Position numbers and translations under genes: made by a program. The notes under the pieces were generated by a model that was not told the origin of the DNA, ran no database searches, and was given only the letters and a program-made list of their open reading frames with translations. From positions 18,898-82,897 of the forward strand of contig JAJEEU010000091.1 in assembly GCA_022820825.1 (NCBI GenBank): a stretch of 64,000 nucleotides of DNA, read 5' to 3'. Source of the stretch: Vicinamibacteria bacterium (GTDB lineage Bacteria > Acidobacteriota > Vicinamibacteria > Vicinamibacterales > UBA8438). Positions 1 through 9,516 of the stretch are shown here, piece by piece; positions within the stretch are counted from its first letter, which is position 1; every line of letters starts with the position of its first letter.

Positions 1-2883
1 CACGGCCTGACGCAGCTCGGCGAGCGTGCCCAGGCGTCCCTCTGCGCGTGCCGCGTCGCAGGCGCGGTCCAGGTACAGCAGCATGACCATCCCGGTCTCC
101 GCGCTCAGGCCTCCGAGCGCGACGATGCCCACCCAGACGGCGATGCTGAGGTTGTACTGCAGCGCGTCCAGCAGCCAGAACGCGCCGGCCAGCGACAGCG
201 GCACGGCCGTGAGCACGATCAGCGTCCTGGCCGCCGACTGCGTGCTGGCGTACACGATGAGCACGATCAGCAGGACCGTCAGCGGCACGACGACCCGCAG
301 CCGCTCCTGCGCGCGCACCATGTACTCGTACTGGCCGCTCCAGCCGAGGCTGTAGCCGGCCGGAATGTCCACGCCGGCGGCTACCGCCTCCCTGGCGCGC
401 TCCACGTAGGTCCCGACGTCGACGTCCTGGATGTCCACGTACACCCAAGCGTTCGGCCGCGCCTGCTCGCTCTTGATGACCGGCGGGCCCTTGACGAACG
501 ACATGTCCGCCAGGAGGCCCAGCGGTATCTGCTGGCGGGTCGGCGTCTGCACGAGGATGTCCCGCAGCTCGGCGGGATTGTCGCGGAGGTCCCGGCTGTA
601 GCGCAGGTTGACGGGATAGCGCTCGAGCCCTTCGACCGTGGTGGTGATGTTCATGCCGCCGATCGCCGACTGGATGACGTCCTGCACGTCGCCCACCGTC
701 AGTCCGTAGCGGCCGATCTCGTCCCGGCGGATCGCGAAGTTCAGGTAGTTGCCCCCCATGGCGCGCTCCGAGAAGGCCGAGCGGGTGCCCGGCACCTGGC
801 GCAGGACCGCTTCGACTTCCTGGCCGAGCTGCTCCAGCACCTGCAGGTCTGGACCGGACAGCTTGACGCCCACCGGGGTCTTGATGCCGGTGGACAGCAT
901 GTCGATGCGGGTCTTGATCGGCATGGTCCAGGCGTTGGTCACGCCGGGGAAACGGATCGCCCGGTTCATCTCGTCGGTGAGCCGCTCGGGCGTCATGCCC
1001 GGGCGCCAGGCGTCCTCGGGCTTGAGCATGATGGTCGTCTCGATCATGCTCAGCGGCGCGGGGTCGGTGGCCGTGTCCGCGCGGCCGACCTTTCCGAACA
1101 CCTGGTCTACTTCCGGAAACGCCCGCAGAATCCGATCGGTCTGCTGCAGGACCTCGCGCGCCTTGCCGATCGATACGCCCGGAAGGGTGGTCGGCATGTA
1201 GAGCAGGTCGCCCTCCCACAGCGGCGGCATGAACTCCGATCCCAGGCGCGCGGCCGGCACGACGGTGGCCGCCAGCGCGGCCACCGTCGCTGCGGCGACC
1301 AGCCAGCGCCACGCCAGCAGGCGCCGCAGCACGGGCCGATAGACGGCCAGCAGCAACCGCGTCAGCGGGTTTGCCCGCTCGGGCCGGACGCGGCCGCGAA
1401 TCCAGTAGCCGGCGAGCACCGGCACGAGCGTGATGGACAGCAGCGCCGCCGCCGCCATCGCATAGGTCTTGGTGAACGCAAGCGGTCTGAACAGCCGGCC
1501 CTCCTGCGCCTCCAGCGTGAATATCGGTGCGAAGGAGACCGTGATGACCAGCAGGGCAAGGAACAGGGTGGGGCCGACCTCCGTGGCGGCGCGCGCGATG
1601 ACCTGCCAGTGGGGCAGCCGGTCGCGGTCGCGCTCCAGGTGCCTGTGGACGTTCTCCACCATCACGATCGCGGCGTCCACCATCGCGCCGATGGCGATCG
1701 CGATGCCGCCCAGCGACATGATGTTGGCGTTGATGCCCTGCAGGTACATCACGACGAGGGCCATGAGCACCGCCAGCGGCAGGGTCAGCAGCGCGACGAA
1801 CGCCGAGCGCACGTGCAGCAGGAACAGCGCGCAGACCAGGGCCACGACGGCCATCTCCTCGATCAGCTTCTGCTGCAGGGTGGCGACCGAGCGCTCGATC
1901 AGCAGCGTCCGGTCGTAGACGGGGATGATCTCGACGCCGGCCGGCAACCCCGAGCGCAGCTCCTCCAGGCGGGCCTTGACCCGTTCGACCACCTCGTGCA
2001 CGTTCGCGCCGTAACGCACGATCACCACGCCGCCGACGACTTCCCCTTCCCCGTTCAGCTCGGCCAGCCCGCGGCGGATGTCCGGGCCGAAGTGCACCGT
2101 CGCGACGTCCTGGACAGTGATGGGCGTGCCCGACGGGTCCACGCCGAGGGCGACGCTCTTTACGTCGTCGAGGCCCTGGATGTAGCCCTCGCCGCGCACC
2201 ATGAACTCCGTCTCGGACAGCTCCAGCACGCGCCCGCCGACGTCGTTGTTGCTGCGCTGCACGGCGCTGCGGATGCGGTCCAGCGAAATGTCGTAGGCGC
2301 GCAGCCGGTTGGGGTCGACGGTGATCTGGTACTGCTTGACGAAGCCCCCGATGCTGGCCACCTCCGAGACGCCCTGCACCGCCGTCAGCTCGTACTTGAG
2401 GAACCAGTCCTGGACGGACCGCAGCTCCGCGAGGTCGGCCCGGTCGGAGCGCAGCGCGTACATGTAGGCCCAGCCGACGCCGGTGGCGTCGGGGCCGAGC
2501 GTGGGGTTGACGCCGGCCGGCAGCCTTCCGCTCACGTAGTTGAGGTACTCGAGGACGCGGCTGCGCGCCCAGTACAGGTCCGTGCCGTCCTCGAAGATCA
2601 CGTAGACGAACGAGAAACCGAAGAACGAATAGCCGCGGACGACGGTGGCGGAGGGCACGGCCAGCATCTGGGTCGTGATGGGGTAGGTGACCTGGTCCTC
2701 GACGACCTGCGGGGCCTGACCCGGGTAGTCGGTGAAGATGATTACCTGGACATCGGACAGATCGGGCAGCGCGTCCAGCGGTGTCGTTCTCAGCGCGTAC
2801 AACCCGCCGCCCGCGATGAAGATCGCCGCCAGCGCTACGAACAGCCGGTTGCGGATCGACCACTCGATCACTTTGGAAAGCAT
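1..2883 (-). CDS. cusA: CusA-type Cu(I)/Ag(I) RND efflux transporter, 3' end cut by window
   Basis: Inner-membrane proton-driven pump of a tripartite heavy-metal efflux system. The frame is open from ATG at 2883 to the window edge (961 codons), so about 80 C-terminal residues of a roughly 1040-residue family are missing. The N-terminus MLSKVIEWSIRNRLFV is typical, and the transmembrane motif VDAAIVMVENVHRHL carries the Asp expected in proton relay. The three methionines that bind Cu/Ag in E. coli CusA appear conserved: M563 (LYMPTT), M613 (PLSMIETT) and M662 (RIDMLSTG), which supports Cu/Ag over Zn/Co specificity. It follows cusB by 21 nt in one operon. Confidence 0.93.
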   Translation of the reverse strand, partial: MLSKVIEWSIRNRLFVALAAIFIAGGGLYALRTTPLDALPDLSDVQVIIFTDYPGQAPQVVEDQVTYPITTQMLAVPSATVVRGYSFFGFSFVYVIFEDGTDLYWARSRVLEYLNYVSGRLPAGVNPTLGPDATGVGWAYMYALRSDRADLAELRSVQDWFLKYELTAVQGVSEVASIGGFVKQYQITVDPNRLRAYDISLDRIRSAVQRSNNDVGGRVLELSETEFMVRGEGYIQGLDDVKSVALGVDPSGTPITVQDVATVHFGPDIRRGLAELNGEGEVVGGVVIVRYGANVHEVVERVKARLEELRSGLPAGVEIIPVYDRTLLIERSVATLQQKLIEEMAVVALVCALFLLHVRSAFVALLTLPLAVLMALVVMYLQGINANIMSLGGIAIAIGAMVDAAIVMVENVHRHLERDRDRLPHWQVIARAATEVGPTLFLALLVITVSFAPIFTLEAQEGRLFRPLAFTKTYAMAAAALLSITLVPVLAGYWIRGRVRPERANPLTRLLLAVYRPVLRRLLAWRWLVAAATVAALAATVVPAARLGSEFMPPLWEGDLLYMPTTLPGVSIGKAREVLQQTDRILRAFPEVDQVFGKVGRADTATDPAPLSMIETTIMLKPEDAWRPGMTPERLTDEMNRAIRFPGVTNAWTMPIKTRIDMLSTGIKTPVGVKLSGPDLQVLEQLGQEVEAVLRQVPGTRSAFSERAMGGNYLNFAIRRDEIGRYGLTVGDVQDVIQSAIGGMNITTTVEGLERYPVNLRYSRDLRDNPAELRDILVQTPTRQQIPLGLLADMSFVKGPPVIKSEQARPNAWVYVDIQDVDVGTYVERAREAVAAGVDIPAGYSLGWSGQYEYMVRAQERLRVVVPLTVLLIVLIVYASTQSAARTLIVLTAVPLSLAGAFWLLDALQYNLSIAVWVGIVALGGLSAETGMVMLLYLDRACDAARAEGRLGTLAELRQAV

Positions 2884-2904
2884 CGGTCTGTTCCCGGTGC
2901 GCCC

Positions 2905-4248
2905 TCAGTGCCCGTGCGCGTCCGGCGCTGCCGCGGGGGCGTCCAGCGTTCGGATCGCCTGCGTCAGGTTGCTCTCGGAGTCGATCAGGAACTGCGCGGA
3001 CACGACCACCGTGTCGCCGTCCGCGACGCCGTCGACCACCTCCCACAGCCCGTCGCCGTTGCGTCCGAGCGTGACCTCGGCGACCTGGAACGTGCCTGCT
3101 TCGCGCTCCAGCACCACGACGTCCCGCGTGCCGCTGCGGATCACCGCTTCTTCCGGCACCGCGAGCACGCCGCGCGCGACCGGAACGTCGAACGTCACGT
3201 TGGCGTACATGCCGGCCCGCAGCGTCAGGCCGGGGTTCTCCAGCTCGATCGACACGGTCATCGTGCGCGTCTGCTCGTTGAAGTGCGGATACAGGTAGCG
3301 GACGAAGCCGATGTAGGGCCGTCCGGGCAGGTACGGCAGCTCGACGTGCGCCCGCTGGCCGACGCGCATCGCCTCGACCTGGTGCTCGAAGATCTCGACG
3401 TCGGCCCAGATGGTGGTCAGGTCCGCCATCTTGTAGAGGTTCGTGCCCGCCGTGACGTGCATGCCGTCCAGCGCCTGGTCCACCTTCTCGACGACCACGC
3501 CGGTGACCGGCGACACGACCGACAACGTGCGCCGCGGCGTCCGCTCGCGCTCCAGCGTCGCGATCTGGGCGTCGGTGATGTCCCAGTAGCCGAGCCGCGC
3601 GCGCGCCGCCCCGACCAGCGAATGCGCCCGCTCGGCGATCTCCGGGTACTCCGACGCGTCGAGCCGCCGCGCGTAGTCGACCGCCTGCAGGTACTCCATC
3701 TGGGTCGTGACCAGTTGCGGGCTGTAGATGTCGAACAGCGCCTGCCCCTCCTCTACCGTCTCGCCGAGATAGTTGACGGCAACGTTCTCGATCCACCCGT
3801 CGTACTTCGTGTTCACCCAGGCGATCTGCCGGTCGTTGTGGGCCAGCGTGCCGACCGTGCGGATGGTCTGCGCGATGTCGCGGCGGGAGACGGGCTCGCT
3901 GCGCACGCCGGCGCTCTGCACGAAAGTCGGGTCCACGCGCACCATGCCGGGCGGCAGGACGGCGCCCTCGTCCGCATAGACCGGGACGAGATCCATGCCC
4001 ATCGGGGACTTGCCCGGCCGATCCGACGTGAACGTCGGGTCCATCGGCGCCCGCCAGTACAGGACCTCCCGGGCGTCCTCCAGGGCGGGCGGCGCGGATG
4101 TCGCCGGCGGCGCGGGCGGCGACGCCACGGGCAACGCGGAGAGCAGGGTTGCCGGCCACCGCCAGCCGGCGGGATTGGCGACCAGCACGACCGCGGCCGC
4201 CAGGCCGAGTCCGAAACCGACGACGCTGAAAGCGACTGCCTTCTGCAT
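2905..4248 (-). CDS. cusB: CusB-type periplasmic adaptor of heavy-metal RND efflux
   Basis: Membrane-fusion protein that links the CusA pump to the outer-membrane channel and can hand metal to the pump. It has 447 residues. A single N-terminal hydrophobic segment (about residues 5-24) acts as signal or anchor. A heavy-metal-binding segment follows at about residues 63-94 (YWRAPMDP ... GKSPMGMDLVPVYADE) with Met69, Met83 and Met85, as in CusB. Barrel-sandwich and beta-barrel regions follow, and the C-terminus is His-rich (DAHGH). The start is supported by a GGAGGG Shine-Dalgarno that overlaps the stop region of the upstream TolC-like gene, so translation is probably coupled. Confidence 0.92.
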   Translation of the reverse strand: MQKAVAFSVVGFGLGLAAAVVLVANPAGWRWPATLLSALPVASPPAPPATSAPPALEDAREVLYWRAPMDPTFTSDRPGKSPMGMDLVPVYADEGAVLPPGMVRVDPTFVQSAGVRSEPVSRRDIAQTIRTVGTLAHNDRQIAWVNTKYDGWIENVAVNYLGETVEEGQALFDIYSPQLVTTQMEYLQAVDYARRLDASEYPEIAERAHSLVGAARARLGYWDITDAQIATLERERTPRRTLSVVSPVTGVVVEKVDQALDGMHVTAGTNLYKMADLTTIWADVEIFEHQVEAMRVGQRAHVELPYLPGRPYIGFVRYLYPHFNEQTRTMTVSIELENPGLTLRAGMYANVTFDVPVARGVLAVPEEAVIRSGTRDVVVLEREAGTFQVAEVTLGRNGDGLWEVVDGVADGDTVVVSAQFLIDSESNLTQAIRTLDAPAAAPDAHGH

Positions 4249-4257
4249 GACGCCCTC

Positions 4258-5583
4258 CTACTCCGTGGGCACGCGCGTGCCGACCGCCCGTTCGAGCCGC
4301 GTGAGCGCGATGAGGTAGTCGGAGACGTAGCGCGCGCCCAGCAGGCGCATCTCGACCAGCGTCCGCTCGCCGTCGAGCAGGTCGAGCACGCCGAGCTGGC
4401 CGGTTTCGTAGGCCGCCTCGGTCGCGCGCAGGGTTTCGTCGGTCTGCGGGATCAGCACGGTGTCGAGCAGGTCGAGTTGCCGGTCGAGCGTCTCGAGCCG
4501 CACCACCGCGTCCTGCACGGCCAGCTCCATGGCGTCGCGCGCCGCGGCCCGTTGCTGGCGCTGCGCCCGCAGCTCGTCGGCGGCCTGCGCCACCCCCGCG
4601 CGATACCTGGCGCGCCAGATCGGCAGCGACACGCCCAGCGACACCGTCAGCGCGTTCCTGCCGTTGTCGGGGAGGAGCTGGTGGAGCGCGGACAGGTCGC
4701 CCTGACGCCCGACGTTCGTGAAACCAATGCTCGCCGTGAATTCGGGCCGGGCGTCCTTGTGCGCCAGATCGACGGCGCGCTCACCGCCGCGGATCAGCGC
4801 GGCCGCGGCCTGCAGCTCCTGGCGGTGCTGGTCGCCGAGCCGGTAAAGGTGGTCTCGATCGAGCGCAGCGGCCGGGCGCTCCAGCGGCGCCACGGCCGGC
4901 AGCGGATCGGCCGCCGGAAGGCCGCGCAACGCGTTGAGACGCGCCGCGAGCACCGCACGCTGCTGCGCGAGCTCGTGCCGCCGGTTGACGACCCGGGCGA
5001 TCTCGGCCTGCAGCCGGATCACCGCCTGTTGCAGCCCCTGACCGGCCGCATAGCGGGCGCTCGCCAGCGTTTCGTAGTGTTCGAGCAGCGAGCGCTCTTC
5101 GCCTGCGAGGCGCAGCGCGGCGTCCGTGTAGCCGAGCTCGTAGTACGCCTCCTTGACCCGGGCAATCACTTCCCGCTGGCCGGCCGCGTGGAGGTGAGAC
5201 AGCGCGGCAGCCTGTTGCAGCGCCACCTGGCCCCGCAGGTCGAGCGTGCCGAACCAGGGAAAGGCCTGGGTGAGCGTGACGCCGTTGAGCTGCGGGCCGA
5301 CGCGGGTCTCCACGCTGCGCAGCGCCTGCGTGAAGGTCACGACCGGGTCGGGCAGCGCCGTCACTTGCGGAACCCGCTGGCGGGCTGCCAGGTAGCGCGC
5401 CTCGGACTCCAGCAGCGTCGGGTTGCGCTCCAGGGCGCCGGCAACGTAGGCACGCAGATCCGGCTCGGCGGCGTGAAACTCCGGCGGCGGCGCGGACTCG
5501 ATCGTCTGCGCGGCGGCCAGCGTGGCCACGAGCCCGGCGGCGGCCGCTGCGGCAATCGAGCGACGAGCGACGAGAACATTCAT
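4258..5583 (-). CDS. cusC: TolC-family outer-membrane channel of the metal efflux system
   Basis: Outer-membrane factor that completes the tripartite pump. I chose ATG at 5583 (441 aa) because it gives a signal peptide (MNVLVARRSIAAAAAAGLVA, cleavage likely near AAAQ). An upstream in-frame start at 5691 would place 36 charged residues before it. The rest shows the helical repeats of the OEP family, with residues such as LLESEARYLAARQRVPQ early and TEAAYETGQLGVLDLLDGERT near the end. It is first of the three-gene unit running into cusB and cusA. The symbol is by position; the family alone does not separate CusC from CzcC. Confidence 0.85.
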   Translation of the reverse strand: MNVLVARRSIAAAAAAGLVATLAAAQTIESAPPPEFHAAEPDLRAYVAGALERNPTLLESEARYLAARQRVPQVTALPDPVVTFTQALRSVETRVGPQLNGVTLTQAFPWFGTLDLRGQVALQQAAALSHLHAAGQREVIARVKEAYYELGYTDAALRLAGEERSLLEHYETLASARYAAGQGLQQAVIRLQAEIARVVNRRHELAQQRAVLAARLNALRGLPAADPLPAVAPLERPAAALDRDHLYRLGDQHRQELQAAAALIRGGERAVDLAHKDARPEFTASIGFTNVGRQGDLSALHQLLPDNGRNALTVSLGVSLPIWRARYRAGVAQAADELRAQRQQRAAARDAMELAVQDAVVRLETLDRQLDLLDTVLIPQTDETLRATEAAYETGQLGVLDLLDGERTLVEMRLLGARYVSDYLIALTRLERAVGTRVPTE

Positions 5584-5734
5584 TGATCCGTCTCCGTATT
5601 CGTCGACAACGAGGAACTGGCCGTTCCCGGCGGCTGCAGCGGGTCGGACTGACGGCGCGACGCGTTGGCGCGCGGTCATGCGCTCCGGCAATCGCTGGAG
5701 CCGGACGGGACGGAAAGCGGGACGAACGGGACGG

Positions 5735-6088
5735 TCAGATCAGCAGCGCGGCGTGCTGCAGGAAGAGGGGCGGCGCCGGAATCCCGGGCAGTACCCGGTC
5801 ATGGTGGCGGTCGACGTGCGGGACGGCATGCGGCGCCGCGTCGACCGCGGCAGGCGCCAGCGCAACGGGCTGCTGCGCCGACGGCAGCGACTTGACACTC
5901 TTGACGACGGCGCAACAGGCGATGGCCGCCGGGCGCTCGTCGTGCGTGTCCTCGTCGGAATGTCCGTGACAGCTCGGCGTTGCCGGCACCGCGCCGGCGG
6001 CCATCAGGGGGCATACGAGGGCCACGGCCAGCAACGCCGCAACGGCCCCGGCGCGGGCCCCGAACGACAGCCGCCATGGGTGCGCCAT
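5735..6088 (-). CDS. small secreted Cys/His-rich protein, possible metal-linked factor
   Basis: About 117 residues from the ATG at 6088; an upstream TTG at 6124 and ATG at 6097 are alternatives. It opens with a basic stretch and a hydrophobic core (AGAVAALLAVALVCPLMAAG), so it is probably exported. The mature part has CHGHSDEDTHDE, then CC, then several His (HAVPHVDRHHDR), which could bind metal. I do not recognise a family. Its position just upstream of the CusCBA genes on the same strand suggests a role in metal sensing or binding, but that is inference. Confidence 0.6.
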   Translation of the reverse strand: MAHPWRLSFGARAGAVAALLAVALVCPLMAAGAVPATPSCHGHSDEDTHDERPAAIACCAVVKSVKSLPSAQQPVALAPAAVDAAPHAVPHVDRHHDRVLPGIPAPPLFLQHAALLI

Positions 6089-6136
6089 TGACCCCATGCT
6101 GGCACAACGCACGCGTCCATGCAAGGCGCTTCTCCT

Positions 6137-7129
6137 TCAGCGGGTCGCCTGCTGCTCGGTCCGCCGGGCGCCGCGGAGCATGTTCGTGATCGAGTAGTTG
6201 CCTTCGTGGCAGCCGTATTCGTAGAGCGGCCCGGCGCCGCGCGTCATCGGCAGCTCGAACGTCCACGGGCGTATCCAGGTGGTGGGGTCGTCGACCCGCA
6301 CTTCGTAGAGCAGCTCGTCGGCGGCAGTGCGCGTAAAGCGCTCTTCGAGGCGCAGCGCCGGGGTCGCGCTCGCAGCGAACATGAACACCCTGGCGTGGCG
6401 GGTTTCCACCACCAGCGTCTCGCCCTCCCAGCGGCCGCGCCGGTGGCCCTGCCACTGCCGGAACGACGGGTGCGGGCGCCCGTCCGTGGCGATTACCCGG
6501 GCGTCGCCGATCTCCGGGCGGATCGCGACGAAGCCCGGGCTCTGGAACACCTGCATGATGTTCAGCGACGGCCCCGGCGTCAGCGGCGGCCCGGAGTTGT
6601 AGCCGACCATGCAGCGGTCGTGAAGGAAGAGATCCTCCGGCCCCTCGGCGCGCAGGAACGCCGCCCCCGCCGCTTTCCGCCGCTCCTCGCCCGCGGGCGT
6701 CAGCGCGGGGATGCGCCCGTCCGGAGGGTCCACGACCAGCGAGGTGCGGCGCGTGCTGACGACCCGGGTGCCGAGGTCCAGCCAGATGCGCCACTCGTAC
6801 GCGAGTCCCGAATTCTCGCAGCCGAAGAACTCCTCCGGACACTCTTCCCCGACGCGCGGATTGGGCCTGTCCCGCGCCGCGGCGTGCCGCTGTTCGTAGG
6901 CGGCCGCTTCTTCCTCCGTCAGCCGCGCCGTGTCGGCCAGGCTCTCCGGGCGTTCCATCGGCGTCAGGGTGCCGAAGTTCCAGATCCCCTGCAGGTCCGG
7001 ATCGCTCCAGGCCGTGCGTGCGGCGGGCGCCGGATTGTCGCTCTGCCCGGCGACCGTGGCGGCCGGCAGCAGGAGCGCGACGGCCAGCCCGCACCGGATG
7101 GCTCCGAGACGCTTGCGGCAGATTCGCAT
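6137..7129 (-). CDS. secreted protein of the CHEGNY-motif family (function unknown), copy 1
   Basis: 330 residues from ATG at 7129, which has a strong GGAGG Shine-Dalgarno; a GTG at 7150 is also in frame. An N-terminal signal peptide (CGLAVALLLPAATVAG) predicts export. It shares with two genes at 60.9-63.0 kb the ordered blocks DPDLQGIW, TPMERP, RRTSLVVDPPDGRIPA, GRWEGETLVVET, W.RPWTFELPM and YEYGCHEGNY. This is a recognisable paralogous family, which I recall as common in Acidobacteria without a proven function. It lies downstream of tRNA-Ser on the same strand. No catalytic residues can be assigned with confidence. Confidence 0.8.
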   Translation of the reverse strand: MRICRKRLGAIRCGLAVALLLPAATVAGQSDNPAPAARTAWSDPDLQGIWNFGTLTPMERPESLADTARLTEEEAAAYEQRHAAARDRPNPRVGEECPEEFFGCENSGLAYEWRIWLDLGTRVVSTRRTSLVVDPPDGRIPALTPAGEERRKAAGAAFLRAEGPEDLFLHDRCMVGYNSGPPLTPGPSLNIMQVFQSPGFVAIRPEIGDARVIATDGRPHPSFRQWQGHRRGRWEGETLVVETRHARVFMFAASATPALRLEERFTRTAADELLYEVRVDDPTTWIRPWTFELPMTRGAGPLYEYGCHEGNYSITNMLRGARRTEQQATR

Positions 7130-7176
7130 GGGCAACCTCCTGCTCGTCACCGCGTGTCGCGACCGCCGGCAAGTAG

Positions 7177-7266
7177 TGGCGGAGGGACTGGGATTCGAAC
7201 CCAGGAGCGAGTTTCCCCGCTAACGGTTTTCAAGACCGCCGCCTTCGACCGCTCGGCCATCCCTCC
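7177..7266 (-). tRNA. tRNA-Ser (anticodon UGA)
   Basis: On the minus strand the gene opens GGAGGGA and closes TCCCTCC plus discriminator G, forming a perfect 7-bp acceptor stem. The D region (GGCCGAGCGGTCGAAGGC), a T arm with GGTTCGAATCC and a long variable arm (GCGGGGAAACTCGC) mark a class II tRNA. The anticodon loop CTTGAAA gives UGA, so it reads UCN serine codons. The CCA end is encoded at 7177-7179. serS lies 17 nt upstream on the same strand, so the tRNA and its synthetase are adjacent. Confidence 0.96.
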
Positions 7267-7282
7267 GTGCCGCAACACAAGG

Positions 7283-8575
7283 TTACCCGCCGGCCGGCTC
7301 GATCGCTTCCAGGCCCCGCATGTACGGCCGCAGCACCGCGGGGATGACGACCGACCCGTCGCGCTGCTGGTAGTTCTCCAGGATCGCGACGAGCGCCCGG
7401 CCCACGGCCACGCCCGAGCCGTTGAGCGTGTGGACGTGCTCCGGCTTGCCCCGGCCGTCGGGCCGGAAGCGGATTCCGGCGCGGCGCGCCTGGAACGCCT
7501 CGGTGTTGCTGCAGGAGGAGATCTCCCGGTACGCCTCGTAGCTGGGCAGCCACACCTCGAGGTCGTAGGTCTTCGATGCCGCGAAGCCCATGTCGCCGGT
7601 GCAGAGCAGCATCGTGCGGTACGGCAGCCCGAGGCGCTTGAGCACCTCCTCGGCATGCCGCGTGAGCGCTTCGTGCACGTCCCACGACGTGTCCGGCGCC
7701 GCGTACGCCACCAGCTCGACCTTGTCGAACTGGTGCTGCCGGATCAGGCCGCGCACGTCCTTGCCGTACGACCCGGCCTCGCTGCGGAAGCACGGCGTGT
7801 AGGCGACGTACCAGACCGGCAGCTCCCGCCCGTCGAGTATCTCACCGCGGTGCAGGTTGCAGAGCGGCACCTCCGCGGTCGGGATCAGGTAGAGGTCCCA
7901 CTCCCCGGCCACCTTGAACAGGTCGTCCTCGAACTTCGGCAGGTTGCCGGTGCCGGTCAACGCGTCGGTGCTCGCCAGGAACGGCGGCTCGACCTCGGTG
8001 TAGCCGTGCTCGCCCGTATGGAGATCGAGCATGAAGTTGATGAGCGCCCGCGCGAGCCGTGCGCCGGCGCCGGTGAGCACCGCAAAACGCGCGCCCGCCA
8101 GCCTGGCGCCGCGCTCGAAGTCGAGAATGCCGAGAGCCGGCCCGATCTCCCAGTGCGGGCGGGGCGCGAAGTCGAATTCGGGCGGCGCACCGTGCCGGCG
8201 CACCTCCACGTTGTCCGCCTCCGAACGCCCGACGGGCACGCTCGCATGCGGCAGGTTCGGCAGCTTGAGCGCCCACTCCCGGCGCTCGGCTTCCACCGTC
8301 TCGAGCCGGCTCTCGTGCTCCTTGATGGCCGCCGCGTGCTCCTGCCCGGCCTTGACCAGCGCTTCGACGGGCTCGCCGCCGCGCCGTGCACGGGCGATCC
8401 GTTCGCCGACGTCCTTGCGCGCATGGCGGGCCGACTCCAGCACCGGCAGAATGGCGCGCCGCTCCGCATCGAGCGCCACCAGCCGGTCGAGATCGCCGCC
8501 GAGTCCGTCGCCGCGCGTGGCGAGGCCGGCGCGTACTTCGTCGAGCCGGGTGCGCAGCAGGGTCGGGTCCAGCAT
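7283..8575 (-). CDS. serS: seryl-tRNA synthetase
   Basis: Class II aminoacyl-tRNA synthetase that charges tRNA-Ser in the cytoplasm. It has 430 residues from ATG at 8575; a TTG at 8593 would add six residues. The N-terminus [17 protein letters not shown] starts the coiled-coil tRNA-binding arm (about residues 1-110). Class II motif 2 is visible as [20 protein letters not shown] and motif 3 as [12 protein letters not shown] followed by [11 protein letters not shown]. Length matches the family. tRNA-Ser(UGA) follows immediately downstream on the same strand and may share its transcript. Confidence 0.97.
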   Translation of the reverse strand: MLDPTLLRTRLDEVRAGLATRGDGLGGDLDRLVALDAERRAILPVLESARHARKDVGERIARARRGGEPVEALVKAGQEHAAAIKEHESRLETVEAERREWALKLPNLPHASVPVGRSEADNVEVRRHGAPPEFDFAPRPHWEIGPALGILDFERGARLAGARFAVLTGAGARLARALINFMLDLHTGEHGYTEVEPPFLASTDALTGTGNLPKFEDDLFKVAGEWDLYLIPTAEVPLCNLHRGEILDGRELPVWYVAYTPCFRSEAGSYGKDVRGLIRQHQFDKVELVAYAAPDTSWDVHEALTRHAEEVLKRLGLPYRTMLLCTGDMGFAASKTYDLEVWLPSYEAYREISSCSNTEAFQARRAGIRFRPDGRGKPEHVHTLNGSGVAVGRALVAILENYQQRDGSVVIPAVLRPYMRGLEAIEPAGG

Positions 8576-8638
8576 GGTGTCGAGCCCCGTCAAACGGGCG
8601 CTTCATTCTAATGCAGCCATGCGGTAGCATTTCCGCGC

Positions 8639-9502
8639 ATGGCGCGCGTCCGGTCGGTGGTCATCCCCGCCGCGGGTCTCGGGACCCGCATCCTTCCCGC
8701 AACGAAAGCGTTTCCCAAGGAGCTGCTGCCGCTCGTCGACCGGCCGATCATTCAGTACGGCGTCGAGGAGGCGGCGGCCGCCGGCATCGACCGCGTCGTG
8801 CTCGTCACCAGCCCGGGCAACAACATGACGGCCGCGCACTTCCGGCCGAATCCGGCGCTCGAAGCCGTTCTCGAGAAGCGCGGCAAGACGGAGAGCCTGG
8901 CGCTGGTGCGGCGCGTGTCGGAACTGGCGGAGCTGACCACGGTGCGCCAGGAGCAGCCGCTGGGGCTGGGCCACGCCGTGCTGATGGGCGCTCCGGCCGT
9001 CGGCGGCGTGCCGTTTGCGGTGCTCCTGCCCGATGACGTCATCGACGCCGATCCGCCGGCGTTGCGGCGCATGGTCGAGCTGTTCGACGAGCTGAACGGT
9101 CCGGTGCTGCTCGTCGAACGCGTTCCCCGCGACGCCGTGAACCGCTACGGCATCATCGAAGCCGCGCCGCTGCGGCCGGGCGTGTTCGAGGTCCGCGGCC
9201 TGGTCGAAAAGCCGGATCCGGCGGACGCGCCCTCCGACCTGGCCATCGTGGGGCGTTACATCCTGACCCCGGACCTGTTCGCCGTGCTGGAGCGCACCGG
9301 GGCGGGCGCGGGTGGCGAAATCCAGCTCACCGACGGCCTGCGCGAGCTGCTGGCGAAGCGCCGCATCTATGCCTGCGAGCTGGCCGGTGTGCGCCACGAC
9401 GCGGGCAACCGGCTGGGCTTTCTCCAGGCCTCGCTCTACTTCGCGCTCAAGCGCCCGGACCTGGCGCCGGCGCTGCGTGCCTTCCTGCGCACGCTGGAGT
9501 AA
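8639..9502 (+). CDS. galU: UTP-glucose-1-phosphate uridylyltransferase
   Basis: Makes UDP-glucose from UTP and glucose-1-phosphate for polysaccharide and envelope synthesis. It has 287 residues. The nucleotide-binding loop GLGTRILPATKAFPKELLP sits at the N-terminus, followed by DRPIIQYGVEEA and, later, VEKPDPADAPSDLAIVGRY, all typical of GalU. It is transcribed divergently from serS with only 63 nt between the start codons. The sequence TAGCAT about 15 nt before the ATG could be a -10 element. It converges on the FmdB-like gene. Confidence 0.96.
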   Translation: MARVRSVVIPAAGLGTRILPATKAFPKELLPLVDRPIIQYGVEEAAAAGIDRVVLVTSPGNNMTAAHFRPNPALEAVLEKRGKTESLALVRRVSELAELTTVRQEQPLGLGHAVLMGAPAVGGVPFAVLLPDDVIDADPPALRRMVELFDELNGPVLLVERVPRDAVNRYGIIEAAPLRPGVFEVRGLVEKPDPADAPSDLAIVGRYILTPDLFAVLERTGAGAGGEIQLTDGLRELLAKRRIYACELAGVRHDAGNRLGFLQASLYFALKRPDLAPALRAFLRTLE

Positions 9503-9516
9503 CCGCCGCGCGGGTG

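Noticed and set aside
1609-5586. A very long open frame (over 1300 codons) antisense to cusA, cusB and the TolC-like gene
   Set aside because: GC-rich coding DNA keeps antisense frames open by chance. The translated sequence is Arg/His/Gln/Val-rich with no family motifs, while the opposite strand encodes three clear proteins.
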